NCBI GenBank assembly: GCA_938041695.1
Contig: CALISI010000047.1
Span: 1-20,111, forward strand
Direction of reading: 5' to 3'
Origin: an uncultured Actinomyces sp.
GTDB lineage: Bacteria; Actinomycetota; Actinomycetes; Actinomycetales; Actinomycetaceae
DNA length: 20,111 bases
Shown: in pieces, positions 1 to 7,417 of the stretch
Position numbering within the stretch: position 1 is the stretch's first letter
Layout: every line of letters begins with the position of its first letter
Position numbers and translations under genes: made by a program
Notes under the pieces: model-generated
What the model was told of the DNA's origin: nothing
What the model saw: the letters and a program-made list of their open reading frames with translations, nothing else
The model's database searches: none

Positions 1-26
1 CACAGGAAGCGTCCAATCTGAAGCAT
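1..26 (-). CDS. Possible start of a further gene, cut by the window edge
   Basis: An ATG (complement of 24-26) overlaps the phosphatase stop codon in a TGATG arrangement. An AGAAGG-like ribosome binding sequence lies about nine bases upstream, inside the end of the phosphatase gene. The reading frame stays open to the window edge and would begin M-L-Q-I-G-R-F-L. The overlap suggests translational coupling and that the left cluster continues beyond the window. Only eight codons are visible, so no product can be named, and the ATG could be chance. Confidence 0.35.
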
Positions 27-898
27 CAGTTACTGCCTTCTCTACGAGGAACCCGGCGAGCGGTCTCAATCGACGCCAGACGTACTGGTTGAATCATCCG
101 ATTCATGACATTCGATGTCAATGTTACTCGTGATTTGGTTCCTGCGTAAACTACAACGGCGGTCGTATTGTCCCGGGTACCCGATTCCAGCGACGCGCGC
201 ACGAGTGCATCCGCGGTCCCCTGAGGACCGTCGCCGGCCGCAACAACCGCATGAATCTGCGAATCACGCAGGACGCCGTGCACACCGTCTGTACAGATAA
301 CCGCCCGATCGCCCTCTTCCTGCGGCATGATTGTGTAGTCAGCTTTCACACGTCCGGCCTGCCCGGCACCCAGCGCCTTTGTCACAACGTTTGCGGGAGG
401 GATCAAACGGGGCGCTCCAGAGGTCGCCGCGAGGTCACGTGCCTCCTGCAGCGCGGAGTGGTCGTGGGTGAGCTGGCGGATGCCTCCGCCGCCCACGACG
501 TACACGCGGGAGTCACCCACGTTAAATGAGAGCCAGTACGGCCCCTCGGTGGTGCGCAACACCATGACGCCCGACAGGGTCGTTCCCGGGGCACTCGCGG
601 GATTATCGATCGGTGCCAGCGAGGCGACGGCCGTCGCCGCCGCGTCGATCGCGACGGACAGGTCCACCAGGTCGACGGGGCGGTTGCCCAGACGATCGGG
701 ACTCAGGAACTCCTGGAGGGTGATGACGGCACTCGACGAGGCCTGGGCACCACCCAGGTGACCACCCATCCCATCTGCAACAGCGAAGACCGGAGGGACC
801 GCCAGCCATGAATCCTCGTTTTCTGAGCGGACCGGACCGATGTCGGTCGAGGCACCCCATCGAACTGCGGGACGTTCCGCACGTTCATTCAGAGACAT
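26..898 (-). CDS. PP2C-family protein serine/threonine phosphatase
   Basis: This 290-residue cytosolic protein is a metal-dependent PPM/PP2C phosphatase that removes phosphate from Ser/Thr residues, most likely the counterpart of the kinase encoded just upstream. All family motifs are visible: ENEDS (residues 26-30, metal ligand D29), DGMGGH (42-47, D42), VGDSR (127-131), CTDG (202-205, D204) and DN (243-244, D243). No transmembrane segment is present, unlike mycobacterial PstP, which carries a membrane helix and an extracellular tail. The ATG at 898 has a GAAGG sequence four to five bases upstream. It lies 136 nt after the kinase gene, and a candidate promoter in that gap could give it separate expression. 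The short tail after residue 253 is basic and has no recognisable domain. The family call is secure; the substrate is inferred from context. Confidence 0.95.
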   Translation of the reverse strand: MSLNERAERPAVRWGASTDIGPVRSENEDSWLAVPPVFAVADGMGGHLGGAQASSSAVITLQEFLSPDRLGNRPVDLVDLSVAIDAAATAVASLAPIDNPASAPGTTLSGVMVLRTTEGPYWLSFNVGDSRVYVVGGGGIRQLTHDHSALQEARDLAATSGAPRLIPPANVVTKALGAGQAGRVKADYTIMPQEEGDRAVICTDGVHGVLRDSQIHAVVAAGDGPQGTADALVRASLESGTRDNTTAVVVYAGTKSRVTLTSNVMNRMIQPVRLASIETARRVPRREGSN

Positions 899-925
899 GT
901 GCCTTCATCCTTTAGCTGCGTTGAG

Positions 926-943
926 CGCGCGGGATCACGCGCG
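926..943 (-). repeat. GC hairpin in the phosphatase leader
   Basis: CGCGCG, a six-base loop, then CGCGCG forms a perfect 6-bp stem. If the nearby TAGAAT acts as a -10 element, this hairpin would sit at the very 5' end of the phosphatase mRNA, where it could affect stability. It could equally be a weak terminator for upstream readthrough, although no T-run follows. Confidence 0.4.
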
Positions 944-952
944 ATACTGACC

Positions 953-958
953 ATTCTA
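953..958 (-). promoter_or_regulatory. Candidate -10 element for the phosphatase gene
   Basis: TAGAAT on the minus strand matches the TATAAT consensus at five of six positions and is about 55 bases before the ATG. No convincing -35 hexamer is seen 16-19 bases upstream. The match rests on one hexamer, so this is tentative. Confidence 0.35.
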
Positions 959-1034
959 CACACGACGTGACCGGCGCCTCGTTGAGAAGCGATGCGTCGC
1001 GAAGCAGAAAACTCAATCGATTTCATGACCCGCA

Positions 1035-2570
1035 TCACGGCACATCCACACACGCGCGCAGCGGCTCGGACATGCGCCCAGACGAGCGGGACACCGTCGT
1101 GATCTCCATACAATTCTCGCCGCTTCCGCCGTCCACCATCGCCATTGTGGTCTCCACGCGGCCGCGCGACGTGCCTGCCGGGCCCGTGGCCTCGTAGGCG
1201 TAGACGATGTCCGCCGGGGCCGGGCCCGTCGGCGCCGTCCACGTCCACGTCACCACGCCGTCTGCGTATTCCCCCATCAGGCCGGACGCCTGCGGCGGGG
1301 CCGCCCCCACGGCGTCCCCGGGGGCCGGCGACGCACTCGTCGTTTCGGGGACGGGAGAAATGCGCGTAAACGATCCTTCGCCGCGCAGCATGCCCACGAC
1401 CAGGCCGGCGGCAATGACCGCGGCCACGAGCACGAGGAGCACGCCCACGACGGGAGAGATACCCCGCTTGGAGCCCGAAGACCCCTCGACCACGCGACGA
1501 GCGGACTCCTCGTCCACGTCCGTAGAACGTTCAATCTTCCACGAGTCCGCGACGGCCTCAACACCGCCGGAGCCCGCCCCACCCTCGAAGGAATACGAGG
1601 CCGAGGAGCGCAGGCGCGTCTTATCCAGGTCGATGACGGGAGCGCCACGCAGGCGCGTCTTCTGGTCGCCCGAGACGGGGGCGGAGGCCTTGGAGCGCTT
1701 CTCCTTGATCTCCATCTCCGTGCGCGGCAGGCCCAGCTCCTTCTGAACGCACTGCAGCCCCTGACCGAACTCCATCGCGGTCTGCGTGCGCTCCTGCGGG
1801 TCGATCGTCATAGCCGCGCGCAGCACGCGCTCGAGCTCTGCCGGCGCGTCCGCGCGGCCCAGGCCACGTATGCGGCCACGCTGCACGCGGTTCGCGATCG
1901 ACGCGGCAGAGTTATCGCCGATCGGATCCTCGAAGGGGCTGCGGCCCGTCACGAAGGTCCACGTCGTCGCGGCCAGCGCCCACACGTCCTGCAGGGGCGA
2001 GGCCCACGAATTCACGTCTTGCTGCTCCGGGGGTGCCCACAGCACCGAGAAGCCGTCGAACGCTCCGACCTCCAGCTGCCCCACCTTCGAGGCCACACCG
2101 AAGTCGGCGAGCACTGGCTTACCGTAGGCGTCCAGCATGATGTTGGACGGCTTGATATCGCGGTGCACGTAACCCTGGCGGTGGAACATCTCCACGCCGC
2201 CGCACACCTTGATCATCGTTTCGAGGGCCTTCTCCAGCGCCATCGGGCGCGCGCGCACCTGCGTGAGCAGGTCAGCAACCGGGCAATATTCCATCACCAG
2301 GTAGGCACGGCCGTCGGCCGTCGTGCCCACGCCGTGCAGCTCGACGACCGCGGGATGGCCGGCAAGCAAGGTCATAGCGTCGGCCTCGCGATACAGTTCC
2401 TTCGTGCCTCGCTCGTCGCCCTGCGTGCGCACAACCTTGATGGCGACCTCGCGGCTCGGCAGCTCCTGACGGTACAGGAATACGTCGGCGAAGCCACCCT
2501 GGCCCAGCGGGCGTACCCACCGAAAACCGGGAATCTCGGGGCCCCTCATACCCGCAACCGCTGGCGTCAC
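1035..2570 (-). CDS. Transmembrane serine/threonine protein kinase with extracellular domain
   Basis: This 511-residue Hanks-type kinase has an N-terminal catalytic domain (about 15-275): glycine-rich loop GQGGFADVF (23-31), VAIK lysine K45, catalytic HRD (136-138) with K140 and N143, DFG (156-158) and APPE (179-182). A Ser-rich juxtamembrane linker (about 285-370) carries KTRLR twice. One membrane helix follows (about 372-396), then a short Pro/Thr/Ser stretch and an extracellular beta-rich domain (about 427-511), possibly fibronectin III-like, with C487 and C507 able to pair. PASTA repeats are absent, so this is not a PknB-type muropeptide sensor. The activation loop between DFG and APE has only serines (S161, S175) and no Thr. 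The GTG start is in a GTGA overlap with the preceding gene and has AGGAG eight bases upstream, indicating coupling. The likely phosphatase partner is next downstream. Confidence 0.94.
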   Translation of the reverse strand: MTPAVAGMRGPEIPGFRWVRPLGQGGFADVFLYRQELPSREVAIKVVRTQGDERGTKELYREADAMTLLAGHPAVVELHGVGTTADGRAYLVMEYCPVADLLTQVRARPMALEKALETMIKVCGGVEMFHRQGYVHRDIKPSNIMLDAYGKPVLADFGVASKVGQLEVGAFDGFSVLWAPPEQQDVNSWASPLQDVWALAATTWTFVTGRSPFEDPIGDNSAASIANRVQRGRIRGLGRADAPAELERVLRAAMTIDPQERTQTAMEFGQGLQCVQKELGLPRTEMEIKEKRSKASAPVSGDQKTRLRGAPVIDLDKTRLRSSASYSFEGGAGSGGVEAVADSWKIERSTDVDEESARRVVEGSSGSKRGISPVVGVLLVLVAAVIAAGLVVGMLRGEGSFTRISPVPETTSASPAPGDAVGAAPPQASGLMGEYADGVVTWTWTAPTGPAPADIVYAYEATGPAGTSRGRVETTMAMVDGGSGENCMEITTVSRSSGRMSEPLRACVDVP

Positions 2571-5152
2571 GCGTTCTTCTCCTCATCCATCGTGCGCGCG
2601 ATCGACGCGCTCAGTCGCAACTTGCGGCGCATACGCAGGGAGCGCAGGGACAGCGCGCGGCGCACGCGCGCCGGGAAGCCAGCCTTCTTGCTCACCTGGC
2701 AACGCAGGGAACGCACCTGGGCCCACGCATCACGCGCACGGTCACGCGAGGCACCGTTCGAGGCGAAGCTCGCGATATCCGCATAGCGCGCGATCACCAC
2801 GGGGGCGGGCACATCGTCACCGAAGCGGCTCCAGCCGTCGATGATGTAGCGGCCCGCGCCGGCCTCGGCCTCGTCGACCTCCACCGAGTCCGTCGAGCCG
2901 TCGTCGCCGTGGCGCACCTCGCCCGTCACCAGAGTGAAGGGGTCGCCCGGGTCCTCGCCGAGCTCCCACTGGGAGGCCAGGGACCAGGCGGTCTCCTGGC
3001 GCGTACGCCCCACGTCGATGCGCAGGCCGGAGTCCGCGGCCAGGTCCACAACCTCGTCCCACGAGCCGACCAGCGCGCCCACGGCGGCGGCACGGCGCCG
3101 ACGCCTGCGACGCCCCGCCTTGAACAGCAGGACCATCAGCGGCGGCAGAAGAATCAACAGGATACCACCAGAGATGCCTGCGACGAGACCCCACGGGAAG
3201 GGCTCGGCCGGGGGCTCCATCGGGTCGGCGTTCTGGTCGCGCGTCGTCGGCGGCAGCTCCGCGGGAGCCTCCGGGGGCTCCGGGGGCTGTAGCACCTGCG
3301 GGCGCGGCACGCTCCGAGGCTTGGGGACCTGGGTCTGCGGCGTGTGGTCGCGCGGGGGCGTGGGATCGAAGACGGCCCAGACGCCGCCCTCGAACTCGAC
3401 CTCAACCCACGCGCGGATATCCGAGCCGTGCAGGGTCGCGGGACCGCCCTGGGAGCCGCCCTCGGGGTAGGCACCCATGACGACGCGGGCGTTCATACCC
3501 AACTGATGCAACATCAGAGCCATGAGCGCCGAGTACTGCTGGTCGTCGCCGATCAGGTTCTCGTCGGAGGCGATCATGCGCTCAAGGCGATCGGCGCGCA
3601 CGCCTGGACGCGAGAACTGAGTGTTCTCGTTGAGGTAGTAGCCGTAGGTCGACAGGTGATGCTCGATCGCGCGCGCGGCAGTCAGGGGGGTCGAAGCGTT
3701 TTGCGTCAGGTCGGTGGCCTTCGCGCCGATGCCCTCGGGCACATTGGTGTCCTTAGACGTGTTGGGCATAGCCTCCAGCGACGCGAGTTCCTCGTCACGC
3801 GCCGACGCGGCGAAGCTCGTCGTCACGTTGTAGCTCATCGCGGCGGCGGGGCTGGTCGTCAGCGCCGCGTTACCCCACGTGTCGAAGAAAAGACCGTCCT
3901 TGTGCGAGTCGGCGCCAGCGCCGACGAAAGAGATCTGTGAGGGGACACCCAGGACGGGCACCCACGGGCCGGACATGCCGGAGGTAGACACGCTCACAAG
4001 CGACGTGCCCACGGCCCTTCCCGGAATCGAGGTTTCAACGGGAATGTAGCCGCTGTGCCCGTCGTCGCGGTTCTCGGACATGCCGAAGGTTGTACCGTCA
4101 TACACGTCCATCGCGGCGATACGCACGCGCTGGTTTTCGGGCAGGTCGGACACGGTCACGAGCGTCTCGTCCTTCAGGTCCGTCGTGTAGTGGCGGAACG
4201 AAGCCAAGGGGGAAGGATAGTCCTGGATGTCCAAGGGAGGTTTGACCAGGTCGCGTCCGACGACGCGCGCGCTAGTTGCACCCAGCACGGAGGCGGCGGG
4301 CAGGGCCACCCCCACGGAGATCGACAGCATGAGCAGGGCGCCGATGACGCGCGCGCCCACGTAGACGGTGGATCGGGAGGAACGGGCGAAGGTGTTCTCG
4401 TTCCCGCGCGCGCCCGAGCGCCCGACGAGCACGTCTTGCCCCAACGTGAGGCGCTGGTACTGGGCGGCGACGGCCCACCAGGCGGCCAGCCCACCCCACC
4501 ACACCAGGACAGCCCACACGGGCAGTGCCTGGTCAGCCTGGCCAAAGAAGACAGAGAGGACGCCCATGGCGACGAGGGGGATGGACCCCAGGACGGCGCG
4601 CCCAGCTCGAGCGGTGATGAGGCCAGCCAAAGCGGACAGGACGAGGCCGCTCATCCACGGCACGAGCGCCGGACCCGAGTAGGCGGACACGGGCGCGGTC
4701 AGCGTCAGCAGGTCCTTCCACGAGCGGAAGGAACCCAAGACCATGACCTGCAGCGTCTTTCCGGTAGGCACGAAACCGTAGAGAGCCTCGGAGCGCAGGG
4801 CGGCCGCGCTGCCCACCAGGAAGTAGGTGGCCAGGATGGCCAGGACCGTCGTGAGCGTATCCCAGCGCCACTTGGTCGAGACGGCCGCGATTCCAAGGCC
4901 ACACGCCACGCCGGCGCCCGCCGCGATCGCACCCACTCCCCCGCCGAAAACGGGCTCGAAGGCGGCGACCGGCCCGACGAACAGGAGGGCGAGGGCCAGG
5001 AGCGACCAGAGCGGCATGCGCGTATGGAAGGTCGCCAAACGCTGCGTGATCGTCAGCAAGCGCGAGCGCGTAGTGCGCGGCTTAGGAAGGAGCTCCTCGG
5101 AGCGGAGCGGCGGCTGCGCGACGTGAGGCTTAGCGTTCGTCTGATTGATCAT
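2567..5152 (-). CDS. Transglutaminase-like polytopic membrane protein, catalytic residues replaced
   Basis: The 861-residue protein has the TgpA-like layout: about seven N-terminal membrane helices (roughly 47-288), a large extracellular region (about 289-652) containing the transglutaminase-like core (about 490-600), a Pro-rich stretch (605-650), one further helix (654-677), an Arg-rich stop-transfer sequence (681-687) and a cytosolic tail to 861. In active members Cys sits in a G-x-C-x-Q-[FY] motif and His in an H-A-W-V-E motif. Here these read GDDQQY (535-540) and RAWVE (580-584), so Cys is Asp537 and His is Arg580; the third residue, Asp596 in FDPTPP, is kept. I infer a non-catalytic binding or scaffold role. 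The start overlaps the DUF58 stop (ATGA) with a G-rich ribosome binding sequence five bases upstream, and the stop overlaps the kinase start. Family membership is firm; loss of activity is deduced from motifs. Confidence 0.9.
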   Translation of the reverse strand: MINQTNAKPHVAQPPLRSEELLPKPRTTRSRLLTITQRLATFHTRMPLWSLLALALLFVGPVAAFEPVFGGGVGAIAAGAGVACGLGIAAVSTKWRWDTLTTVLAILATYFLVGSAAALRSEALYGFVPTGKTLQVMVLGSFRSWKDLLTLTAPVSAYSGPALVPWMSGLVLSALAGLITARAGRAVLGSIPLVAMGVLSVFFGQADQALPVWAVLVWWGGLAAWWAVAAQYQRLTLGQDVLVGRSGARGNENTFARSSRSTVYVGARVIGALLMLSISVGVALPAASVLGATSARVVGRDLVKPPLDIQDYPSPLASFRHYTTDLKDETLVTVSDLPENQRVRIAAMDVYDGTTFGMSENRDDGHSGYIPVETSIPGRAVGTSLVSVSTSGMSGPWVPVLGVPSQISFVGAGADSHKDGLFFDTWGNAALTTSPAAAMSYNVTTSFAASARDEELASLEAMPNTSKDTNVPEGIGAKATDLTQNASTPLTAARAIEHHLSTYGYYLNENTQFSRPGVRADRLERMIASDENLIGDDQQYSALMALMLHQLGMNARVVMGAYPEGGSQGGPATLHGSDIRAWVEVEFEGGVWAVFDPTPPRDHTPQTQVPKPRSVPRPQVLQPPEPPEAPAELPPTTRDQNADPMEPPAEPFPWGLVAGISGGILLILLPPLMVLLFKAGRRRRRRRAAAVGALVGSWDEVVDLAADSGLRIDVGRTRQETAWSLASQWELGEDPGDPFTLVTGEVRHGDDGSTDSVEVDEAEAGAGRYIIDGWSRFGDDVPAPVVIARYADIASFASNGASRDRARDAWAQVRSLRCQVSKKAGFPARVRRALSLRSLRMRRKLRLSASIARTMDEEKNA

Positions 5153-6375
5153 GCGAGTCCCCCGGCAACGATAATGCGCGGCAGATCATCCAGGGTGGAA
5201 CAGTCGAGGAGGATACCCCTGCCGAGGTCTCGGCGGGCTCGCGCTCGGTCTGCGCCGACGCGAATCAGGGAGACGGGCACGTCGATGGGTGCCAGGCGAG
5301 CCAGGTGGGCAGCCTCCACATCGGTGGTCTGCGGGCCGACGATGAGCGTCAGCGCGGAAACCCCGGGGCGCTGGGCCACGGCCTCGCGCACGCGCAGGGA
5401 CAGGTCGGCGAAAGACTGGGACGAGACCTCGGAGAGCGCGTCGAGGAAGCGCATGGCGACCGTCGAGGGCAGCCACTGCTCCGTCGTCGTCACGGACACC
5501 GGGCGTGACTCGCGCAGGTTCGCCAGACCCAGGGAACCCGCGATCGACACGGCCGTCTCGAAGGACTCCTCGTCCCACGCGTCGCGGGAGGTATCCAAAA
5601 CGATAACGTGGTGGGAGCGGTGTGTCTCCTCGTACTGGCGAACGATGAGCCTGCCCAGGCGCGCCGTGGACTGCCAGTGCACGGCACGGCGATCGTCGCC
5701 CGGCTCATAGTCGCGCAGCGCGTGGAAGGACACGTCGGAGCTGGACAGCTTGCCGGTAGACACGCCCTCGACGTCCAGCTGGAAGCCGGTCGCGTCGAAA
5801 GGCATACGAATCGTGCGCGGGTGGACGTGCAAGACGACGGGCTCGTCCCAGAAACGCACGCGACGCAGCAGACCCAGGGCGTCGGAACGCACCGCACGCG
5901 CCGGCCCCACGTTGATGAGGCCCCGGTGACGCGAAGAGATGAGGAACATTTCCTCCCACTTGTCGCGGGCACCCAGCGGGGGCACCACGAATTCCCCTGT
6001 TCCCGAACCGATCGGCAGCTCGATGATGCCGGAACGAACAGGACGGGAGCGCTCGTTGCGAACCGAGATCTCTCCGACCGCCGTCTGGCCCGCGACGATG
6101 CGCTCGTTGGGCACGCGGATCGAGACGACGTGCGGGGGCTTCAAGGCGACGCGCATGGCCGCCAGGACCAGGGCGACGACTCCCGCGAGGGCGCACGCCA
6201 AAGCCTCGATCCACTCCAGGGCGGCCGCCAGGACCAGGGCCACCGCGATGAAGACGATCAGCGCCCACCCGCTGGGCGTGATAGCGCCCGCGAGTGCCTT
6301 GAAGGGGTGGACACGGCAGGCCTGCGCCCTGCGGGGCGAGACAATCGATGCTGTATCCGTGCGCATCCCCTCCAT
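5149..6375 (-). CDS. DUF58 domain membrane protein
   Basis: The protein is about 408 residues from the ATG at 6375. Two adjacent hydrophobic segments (about 36-76) anchor it, followed by a beta-rich region and the DUF58 signature RDYEPGDDRRAVHW (221-234), then a VWA-like strand with VLDTS. DUF58 proteins are regular partners of MoxR ATPases and are thought to present clients or sense ligands through the VWA-like fold. The frame stays open back to 6507, but that extension lies inside the moxR gene and is Arg/Pro-rich, typical of a shadow frame. The ATG at 6375, 20 bases after the moxR stop, is preferred; a second ATG at 6366 has GGAGGGG too close to it. Its stop overlaps the transglutaminase-like gene by four bases. 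The family is clear; the client is unknown. Confidence 0.92.
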   Translation of the reverse strand: MEGMRTDTASIVSPRRAQACRVHPFKALAGAITPSGWALIVFIAVALVLAAALEWIEALACALAGVVALVLAAMRVALKPPHVVSIRVPNERIVAGQTAVGEISVRNERSRPVRSGIIELPIGSGTGEFVVPPLGARDKWEEMFLISSRHRGLINVGPARAVRSDALGLLRRVRFWDEPVVLHVHPRTIRMPFDATGFQLDVEGVSTGKLSSSDVSFHALRDYEPGDDRRAVHWQSTARLGRLIVRQYEETHRSHHVIVLDTSRDAWDEESFETAVSIAGSLGLANLRESRPVSVTTTEQWLPSTVAMRFLDALSEVSSQSFADLSLRVREAVAQRPGVSALTLIVGPQTTDVEAAHLARLAPIDVPVSLIRVGADRARARRDLGRGILLDCSTLDDLPRIIVAGGLA

Positions 6376-6395
6376 CGTCGTGACCGGTCGGAGAG

Positions 6396-7361
6396 TCAGA
6401 CGCCCACCGCCGGCGCGGGCACCGACGTGAGGGCACGCTGGATGACGCCTTCGGAGGTCGCGCCAGAGAACGCGGCATCCGGGTCGACGATGATGCGGTG
6501 GGCCCACACCGGCACGGCGAGGGCCTTAATGTCGTCGGGCAGAACGAAGTTACGGCCCTGCGCGGCCGCCCACACGCGGGCGCAACGCACCATGCCGATG
6601 GCGCCGCGAGTCGAGACACCCAGCAGGGAGGATTCGTCGTCTCGGGTCGCCTCCGCCAGCGCGGCCACGTAGTCGAGGACGGCCCGGTCCGTGTGATTCG
6701 CTGAGGCCAGGGCGGACCAGGCGACGATGTCCCTGCCACTGACGAGGGGGCGAAGATTCTTCGAGCGGTCGGGGGCTGCCGACCCATCGAGGACGTCAAT
6801 CATGGCGGCACGGGAGGGGTAGCCTATCGAAGTCTTCATGAGGAAGCGGTCCAGCTGGGCCTCAGGCAGGGGGTAGGTGCCGGCCTGCTCGACGGGGTTC
6901 TGGGTCGCAATGACCATGAAAGGCTGGGGGGCCGGACGGCGCACGCCGTCGACCGTCACCTGAGCCTCTTCCATGACCTCCAGGAGGGCGGATTGGGTCT
7001 TAGGCGAAGCACGGTTGATCTCATCAGCGAGGACGATTTCCGCGAAGACGGGACCGGCATGGAAGACCCACTCGCCCGTCTTCTGGTTGAACATGTTCAC
7101 GCCGGTGATGTCGGAGGGAAGCAGATCGGGGGTGAACTGGATGCGCGAGTGCTTGCCGTCGATGACAGCACTGATCGCGCGGGCCAGCGCCGTCTTGCCG
7201 GTGCCGGGGGCATCTTCGAGCAGAAGGTGTCCACCTGCGAACATCGTCGTCAGGGCGAGTCGAACGGCCTGACGCTTGTCCAGGACCGCGACAGAGACAC
7301 CGTCGACGAGGCCCTTGAAAAGCTGGGCAAACCTGGTTGCGTCTTCGATGGAGAGGGTCAT
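6396..7361 (-). CDS. MoxR-family AAA+ ATPase
   Basis: This 321-residue cytosolic protein is a MoxR-type AAA+ chaperone ATPase. Visible motifs are Walker A APGTGKT (51-57), the MoxR-typical RIQFTPDLLPSDITG (73-87), Walker B LADEIN (111-116), sensor-1 ATQNP (152-156) and YPLPEAQLDRF (163-173) with the probable arginine finger R172. Length and motifs are standard and nothing is missing. MoxR proteins work with VWA or DUF58 partners to assemble or activate protein complexes, and the DUF58 gene follows directly. An AGGA sequence lies about seven bases before the ATG. It is separated from the giant surface-protein gene by 56 bases that include a hairpin, which could alter its expression relative to that gene. 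The family call is very safe; its specific client is not evident. Confidence 0.96.
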   Translation of the reverse strand: MTLSIEDATRFAQLFKGLVDGVSVAVLDKRQAVRLALTTMFAGGHLLLEDAPGTGKTALARAISAVIDGKHSRIQFTPDLLPSDITGVNMFNQKTGEWVFHAGPVFAEIVLADEINRASPKTQSALLEVMEEAQVTVDGVRRPAPQPFMVIATQNPVEQAGTYPLPEAQLDRFLMKTSIGYPSRAAMIDVLDGSAAPDRSKNLRPLVSGRDIVAWSALASANHTDRAVLDYVAALAEATRDDESSLLGVSTRGAIGMVRCARVWAAAQGRNFVLPDDIKALAVPVWAHRIIVDPDAAFSGATSEGVIQRALTSVPAPAVGV

Positions 7362-7395
7362 AAGTGTTCCTACGTTCGTTTCTATTGTTGCTCTT

Positions 7396-7411
7396 TCGGC
7401 TGAAAAGCCGA
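7396..7411 (-). repeat. Small intercistronic hairpin before moxR
   Basis: TCGGCT, a four-base loop, then AGCCGA forms a perfect 6-bp stem just after the TAG stop of the giant surface-protein gene. There is no long T-run after it. It may be a weak attenuator or an mRNA end-stabilising hairpin that sets the ratio of the surface protein to the downstream genes. Confidence 0.45.
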
Positions 7412-7417
7412 TTCATT

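Noticed and set aside
4055..5710. Long plus-strand open frame of about 550 codons opposite the transglutaminase-like and DUF58 genes
   Set aside because: Its product is low-complexity, rich in Arg, Gly, His and Asp, without domains, and it runs across two well-supported genes on the other strand. Long antisense frames are expected in high-GC DNA.
6376..6507. N-terminal extension of the DUF58 protein by 44 codons
   Set aside because: It lies wholly inside the end of moxR, is Arg/Pro/His-rich and would move the membrane helices far from the N-terminus; the internal ATG at 6375 fits better.
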